Assembly (NCBI GenBank): GCA_002691795.1
Contig: NZIY01000052.1
Location: forward strand, 9,950-19,643
DNA: 9,694 nucleotides
From: SAR116 cluster bacterium
Lineage (GTDB): Bacteria; Pseudomonadota; Alphaproteobacteria; Puniceispirillales; Marisalimonadaceae
Direction of reading: 5' to 3'
Positions 6,172 to 9,694 of this stretch are shown piece by piece. Made by a program: the position numbers and the translations under genes. The notes under the pieces were generated by a model. The model searched no databases, was not told the origin of the DNA, and saw only the letters and a list, made by a program, of their open reading frames with translations. Positions within the stretch are counted from its first letter, which is position 1. Every line of letters starts with the position of its first letter.

Positions 6172-6618
6172 ATGAGAGACAATTTAAATATTAAAATATT
6201 TTTAAATACTGATGAAATATTTGATTCTCAGTACATTAGGAATAAAGTATTTTGTGAAGAACAAAAAGTCTCAAAAGACATTGAGTTTGACGGACTAGAC
6301 CATCTTTGTACGCATTTTGTTGTCTATAAAAAAAATCATCCAATCGGAACTGCGCGCTTAAGAGAGAAAAGAAAAGGTATTTTTAAAATTGAAAGAGTTG
6401 CAGTTTTAAAAAGTGAAAGGTTAAAGGGTATTGGAAAGCTTTTAGTGTTAAGTGTAATTGAAAATGTTAGAGAGAATGAAAACTTAGTAAAATTAATTTT
6501 ACATAGTCAAACACAAGTTACTAACTTTTATGAAATGCTAGGTTTTGAAAGAACCGGAAAAGAATTTTTTGAAGACAATATCCCACATATGAAAATGATT
6601 TATAGATTTAAAATGTAG
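6172..6618 (+). CDS. GNAT family N-acetyltransferase (ElaA/YitI-like)
   Basis: A 148-residue GNAT acyltransferase, full length for a single-domain member. IRNKVFCEEQKV (22-33), EFDGLDHLCTHFVV (38-51) and IGTARLR (58-64) are typical of the ElaA/YitI-like branch (R..VF..EQ.V...E.DG.D..A.H). KIERVAVLKSERLKGIGKLL (72-91) includes motif A, with R-L-K-G-I-G binding the acetyl-CoA pyrophosphate. NFYEMLGFERTGKEFFED (118-135) and IPHMKM close the fold. The acetyl acceptor is unknown. It begins on the base after the transporter stop and ends 3 nt before the next gene's ATG, so it is an operon member; whether it acts on the same substrate or is only co-transcribed cannot be told. No Shine-Dalgarno is present, consistent with coupling. 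Confidence 0.88.
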   Translation: MRDNLNIKIFLNTDEIFDSQYIRNKVFCEEQKVSKDIEFDGLDHLCTHFVVYKKNHPIGTARLREKRKGIFKIERVAVLKSERLKGIGKLLVLSVIENVRENENLVKLILHSQTQVTNFYEMLGFERTGKEFFEDNIPHMKMIYRFKM

Positions 6619-6621
6619 TTG

Positions 6622-7578
6622 ATGAATTTAAATAAAATAAAATTTATTGGAAAAGATATTGTTAGGCCAGAATGTGTAATTATTGATAAAAGAGGAGTTT
6701 TGCATGTGTCGGATTTTAGAGGTGGAATTACAAGAATTTATAGTAACAAAAAATCAAAATTAACTTTACCTAAAAATAAATTTAAAATTAAGCCTAATGG
6801 TTTAACAATAGTTTCTAATAACTCTTGGCTTGTAACTCATTTAGATGAAAGTGAGGGAGGTGTCTATAAGTTGTACTTTGATGGACAAATAGAACCATTT
6901 TTATTAGAGATAGAAAATAAACCGTTGCCACCAACTAATTATGTTCATTTTGATTTTTTAGGAAGAATTTGGATAACAGTTAGTACAAGAAAAATCCCCC
7001 GTATAAATTCTCACAATGCTAATTGTGATGATGGTTTCATTATTTTAGTTGAAAATGGAAAAGCAAAAATTGTAGCTGATAAATTATGTTTTGCTAATGA
7101 ATGTTATTTTAATCCTTTTGATAAAAAAATTTATGTAAATGAAACATTTGGAAAAAGAATAACTACTTTTGATGTAGGAAAAGAGGGAATGTTGAAAAAT
7201 AGACAAATTTTCTTTAAATTTGATTTTGGAGAGTTTCCAGATGGATTAAACTTTGATCAAGAAGGAGGACTTTGGGTAACTTCAATTGTCAGCAATAAAT
7301 TAATTAGAATTATGCCAAATGGACATAAACAAATCATTTTGGAAGATAACAACTTTGAATTTATCAAATTTATAGAAGAAAGAGTAAAAAATTTATCACT
7401 TACAAAAAAAGATATGTCTAATTTAAAAAGTAAAAAATTAAAAAACATATCTAGCATCGCTTTCGGTGGTAAAGATATGAAAAGAATATATTTAGGTTGT
7501 TTGCAAGATGACAAAATACCTTTTTTTGAAAATAATATTCGTGGATTAAAGCCTGCTTTTTGGTCAAATTGTGATTAA
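6622..7578 (+). CDS. SMP-30/gluconolactonase/LRE family protein
   Basis: A 318-residue six-bladed beta-propeller of the SMP-30/gluconolactonase family. The ligands expected from regucalcin are present at near-equal positions: E17 in VRPECVI, N106 in PLPPTNYVHFD, N159 in CFANECYF, and D207 in FPDGLNFD. These bind the divalent metal and substrate in known lactonases, so the site looks intact. Other family marks are VSDFRGGITRI (29-39), KPNGLTI (57-63), WITVSTRKIPR (117-127) and YVNETFGKR (171-179). A lysine-rich segment near 248-275 is longer than in short members. Start: ATG at 6622 is chosen over TTG at 6619, which only just follows the GNAT stop. Reaction inferred: hydrolysis of an aldonolactone, perhaps one produced by the Gfo/Idh enzyme encoded 10 bp downstream. 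No signal peptide, so cytosolic. Confidence 0.87.
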   Translation: MNLNKIKFIGKDIVRPECVIIDKRGVLHVSDFRGGITRIYSNKKSKLTLPKNKFKIKPNGLTIVSNNSWLVTHLDESEGGVYKLYFDGQIEPFLLEIENKPLPPTNYVHFDFLGRIWITVSTRKIPRINSHNANCDDGFIILVENGKAKIVADKLCFANECYFNPFDKKIYVNETFGKRITTFDVGKEGMLKNRQIFFKFDFGEFPDGLNFDQEGGLWVTSIVSNKLIRIMPNGHKQIILEDNNFEFIKFIEERVKNLSLTKKDMSNLKSKKLKNISSIAFGGKDMKRIYLGCLQDDKIPFFENNIRGLKPAFWSNCD

Positions 7579-7588
7579 GGTTAACTAA

Positions 7589-8605
7589 ATGGAAAGAATT
7601 GTTGTTATTGGAACTGGTTATTTCAGTCAATTTCATTTTGACGCGTGGAAAAGATTAGGCGTTGATCTAGTTGGAATTTGTTCATTAAATCAATCAGAAG
7701 CTAGAAGATATTCAAAAAAATTTAAAAATTGCAAGTGTTTTTCAAATATTGAAAATATGATTAAAGAAACTCAACCTACGATTATTGATATTGTAATACC
7801 ACCAAAAAATCAGTTGGAAATAATTAAAAAAATTTTAAAGTTTAATGTTAATATTATTTGTCAAAAACCTTTTACAAATTCACTTAAAGAGGCAAAACAG
7901 ATTTTTAATAGAATTAATAATTCAAATAATAATTTGTACGTTCATGAAAACTTTAGATTTCAACCTTGGCATTTAAAAATAAAAAAAATGTTGGAGAAAA
8001 AGATAATAGGTATACCTTATCAAATTTTTTTTAAAATGAGGCCTGGGGATGGACAAGGAAAGGATGCTTATTTAAATAGACAACCATATTTTCAAATTAT
8101 GAATAAATTTTTAATACATGAAACTGGAGTACATTTTATTGATATTTTTAGATTTTTCTTTGGTGAAATTAAAAGTGTTTACTCAAAATTAAAAAAGTTA
8201 AACTCTTATATTAATGGAGAAGATCAAGGCATAATAATCTTTGAGTTTAAAAATAATGTATTAGGTCTTTTTGATGGCAATAGATTATCTGATCATATTG
8301 CAAAAGATAGAAGGCTTACTATTGGAGAAATGTTCATTGAAGGGTCTCAAGGTACAATAAGATTAAATGGAGATGGGGACATTTTTTTTAGGAAATTTAA
8401 ATCAAACAGGGAAATTAATGTTAAATATAAATGGGAAAAAAGAGGTTTTGCCGGTGACAGTGTTTATAAATTTCAAAAACATATTTTATCAAAAATTAAA
8501 AATAAACAAGATGATCCATGTGAATTAAGTAGCTATTTAAAGAACTTGGAAATCGAAAAAGCAATTTATAAGTCAAATGAATTAAAAAAAACAATTTTCA
8601 TTTAG
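7589..8605 (+). CDS. Gfo/Idh/MocA family NAD(P)-dependent oxidoreductase
   Basis: A 338-residue sugar-type dehydrogenase. The N-terminal Rossmann fold shows RIVVIGTGYFSQFHFDAW (3-20) with the G-x-G-x-x-x-x-x-H signature, then VVPP-like DIVIPPKNQ (67-75) and CQKPFTNSLKEA (91-102). This is the family E-K-P motif with Gln in place of Glu; the catalytic Lys (K93) is kept. The C-terminal domain has RPGDGQGKDAYLNRQPYFQ (151-169) and the catalytic segment FLIHETGVHFID (174-185), with H182 as probable acid/base. Such enzymes oxidise sugars, inositols or sugar acids, often to a lactone or ketone. It is last in the operon, 10 bp after the SMP-30-like gene. The TAG stop lies 2 bp from the 3' end of the opposing tRNA-Thr gene, leaving no room for a separate terminator. 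Confidence 0.9.
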   Translation: MERIVVIGTGYFSQFHFDAWKRLGVDLVGICSLNQSEARRYSKKFKNCKCFSNIENMIKETQPTIIDIVIPPKNQLEIIKKILKFNVNIICQKPFTNSLKEAKQIFNRINNSNNNLYVHENFRFQPWHLKIKKMLEKKIIGIPYQIFFKMRPGDGQGKDAYLNRQPYFQIMNKFLIHETGVHFIDIFRFFFGEIKSVYSKLKKLNSYINGEDQGIIIFEFKNNVLGLFDGNRLSDHIAKDRRLTIGEMFIEGSQGTIRLNGDGDIFFRKFKSNREINVKYKWEKRGFAGDSVYKFQKHILSKIKNKQDDPCELSSYLKNLEIEKAIYKSNELKKTIFI

Positions 8606-8607
8606 TA

Positions 8608-8696
<89 letters not shown>

Positions 8697-8733
8697 ATAT
8701 TAAATTTTAAAATCTGACAAGTTATATTCAAAC

Positions 8734-9499
8734 TTAATTTTTTGATAACTCATACATTGCTACCGCGGCTGCATTAGCTGCATTTAAAGAATTGCATTGA
8801 GAGTTAATATTAATCCTTAGAATTCGATCAACATTTTTTTTTGTTAAATTTCTTAGTCCTTTTCCTTCAGCACCAACAATAAGAGCAATATTATCATTAT
8901 TGTTTTCAATTTTATTTATCTCTATTAACCCTTCTCCATCTAAACCATAAACAAAAAAATTATTTTTTTTTTAATAGTTTGATTTCTTGGACAAGATTAC
9001 CCAATTCTATGATGTTAATATTCTCAATTTCACCGGCTGATGCTTTTATTAAAGCGGGTGTTTCAGTAGGCGAATTATTTCTTAGTAAACATACTGCATC
9101 AAAATTAAAGGCAAATGCTGATCTAATAATCGAACCTACATTTTGTGGGTCAGTAAGTTGATCAAGTATTACAATTTTCTGATTTGGCTGATTAATGTTT
9201 CTTAAGTATTCAATAAGCGATTTTCTATAAATTTTGCTTACGTACAAAACAATGTTCTGATGATTATTTGAACTGGTTATAATATCCAATTCTGAAGGTT
9301 CAAACAAAGCAATTTTTAAATTAATATTTTGTAATGATAAGAATTGTTTCCAATAATCGATTTTGTGTTTAGTTGTACAAAGTAAAAAAAAATTACGATT
9401 TGTATTTAACAACGCTGATTTACAGGGATGCTGGCCATAAATTCCAATTGCATTTTGTGGTATATTATATTTTTGAAATGTTTGCTTTAAATTTTTCAT
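8734..9499 (-). CDS. rlmB: 23S rRNA 2'-O-ribose methyltransferase (SpoU/TrmH family), with a +1 frameshift in an A10 run
   Basis: The N-terminal frame runs from ATG 9499 to a stop at 8960 (179 codons) and carries the substrate-binding start IGIYGQHPCKSALLN (18-32), SPOUT motif 1 ILDQLTDPQNVGSIIRSAFA (111-130, N120 and R126) and KASAGE (152-157). The C-terminal part continues in another frame directly after a run of ten A: NNFFVYGLDGEG, then motif 2 IALIVGAEGKGLR, then motif 3 NSLNAANAAAVAMYEL, stop at 8734-8736. Removing one A would give an intact 254-residue enzyme, the normal family size. RlmB methylates G2251 of 23S rRNA in E. coli. Both halves look fully conserved, so this is either a sequencing/assembly homopolymer error or a site rescued by transcriptional slippage, not an old pseudogene. 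It is divergent from tRNA-Tyr and followed by tRNA-Thr. Confidence 0.9.
8963..8972 (-). other. A10 homopolymer causing the rlmB frameshift
   Basis: Ten consecutive A on the coding (minus) strand. With ten A the frame ends at TAA just after it (KLLKKK stop); with nine A it reads on as KLLKKNNFFVYG. Runs of about nine or more A are known sites of RNA polymerase slippage, and also of sequencing error. Confidence 0.85.
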
Positions 9500-9571
9500 T
9501 ATAAGATTGCTTGAAATTGTATGTTTTTTTACTTTATTGTTGACATTTGATCAAACCTTTTTTATTGGCAT

Positions 9572-9577
9572 TATAAC
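9572..9577 (+). promoter_or_regulatory. Candidate -10 box for tRNA-Tyr
   Basis: TATAAC lies 27 bp before the tRNA-Tyr 5' end. Possible -35 elements are TTGATC at 9547-9552 (19-bp spacer) or a perfect TTGACA at 9540-9545 (spacer too long, 26 bp), so the exact promoter is unsure. The 105-bp region 9500-9604 holds no gene that I can see and must drive both tRNA-Tyr and rlmB. Confidence 0.3.
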
Positions 9578-9604
9578 ATTATGAAAGTATTTAGAATTGA
9601 AATT

Positions 9605-9690
9605 GGTGGGGTGGCCGAGTGGTTAAAGGCAGCAGACTGTAAATCTGCCCGCGTCAGCGTACGTAGGTTCGAATCCTACCCCCACCACCA
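9605..9690 (+). tRNA. tRNA-Tyr(GUA)
   Basis: An 86-nt class II tRNA with encoded CCA. Acceptor GGTGGGG pairs with CCCCACC (9680-9686), discriminator A; anticodon stem GCAGA/TCTGC with loop CTGTAAA and anticodon GTA (9639-9641); long variable arm CCGCGTCAGCGTACG; T-arm GTAGG-TTCGAAT-CCTAC. Only four bases follow before the window ends. A tRNA-Gly and translation genes would be expected next, by analogy with E. coli thrU-tyrU-glyT-thrT-tufB. Confidence 0.97.
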
Positions 9691-9694
9691 TACA

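Noticed and set aside
7257..7636. Minus-strand open frames opposite the SMP-30 and Gfo/Idh genes
   Set aside because: They overlap each other and strongly conserved genes on the other strand; no motif supports them.
8734..8960. C-terminal rlmB frame as a separate small gene
   Set aside because: It has no start codon of its own near the front and continues the SPOUT fold exactly where the first frame stops.
8979..9161. Plus-strand 60-codon frame inside rlmB
   Set aside because: It is antisense to SPOUT motif 1 of rlmB, so it is a shadow.

Overview
The window is very A+T-rich, with short spacers, stop/start junctions that touch or overlap, and few Shine-Dalgarno sites. This suggests a streamlined free-living alphaproteobacterium, most likely a marine SAR11 (Pelagibacterales)-type genome. 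That assignment is inferred from codon bias, gene content and compactness; no phylogenetic marker was tested.

Layout, left to right: (1) 1-868, minus: the N-terminal 289 codons of an AtuA/DUF1446-family protein, cut by the window edge. (2) 944-1800, plus: three overlapping small ORFs of mostly unknown function, followed by a probable 35-residue membrane peptide with a non-canonical ATT start. (3) 1806-2381, minus: a secreted histidine phosphatase. (4) 2453-3754, minus: a MetY-type O-acetylhomoserine sulfhydrylase, divergent from an Lrp/AsnC regulator at 3882-4337. A box in the shared spacer matches the E. coli Lrp consensus at all 15 positions. (5) 4338-5246, minus: an amidohydrolase-2 (lactonase-like) enzyme, divergent from a tight four-gene plus-strand operon at 5302-8605 encoding an EamA transporter, a GNAT acetyltransferase, an SMP-30/gluconolactonase-like protein and a Gfo/Idh/MocA dehydrogenase. 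The 55-bp spacer between them holds an 18-bp perfect palindrome next to a TATAAT box. (6) 8608-9690: a housekeeping translation block with tRNA-Thr(UGU) on minus, the 23S rRNA methyltransferase gene rlmB on minus, and tRNA-Tyr(GUA) on plus. The rlmB gene is split by a one-base frameshift in a run of ten A.

How the genes may work together: MetY plus the divergent Lrp regulator look like an amino-acid-responsive sulfur/methionine module. The amidohydrolase, transporter, SMP-30 lactonase and Gfo/Idh dehydrogenase together look like an uptake, oxidation and lactone-hydrolysis cassette for a sugar or sugar acid; the substrate cannot be read from sequence. The cassette ends 2 bp from the 3' end of tRNA-Thr. 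The antisense strand of that tRNA, followed by nine T, may serve as the operon terminator.

No mobile element, CRISPR array or clearly new defence-type system was seen. The most informative anomalies are the rlmB homopolymer frameshift, the exact Lrp box, the palindromic divergent promoter, the antisense-tRNA terminator and the ATT-start peptide.
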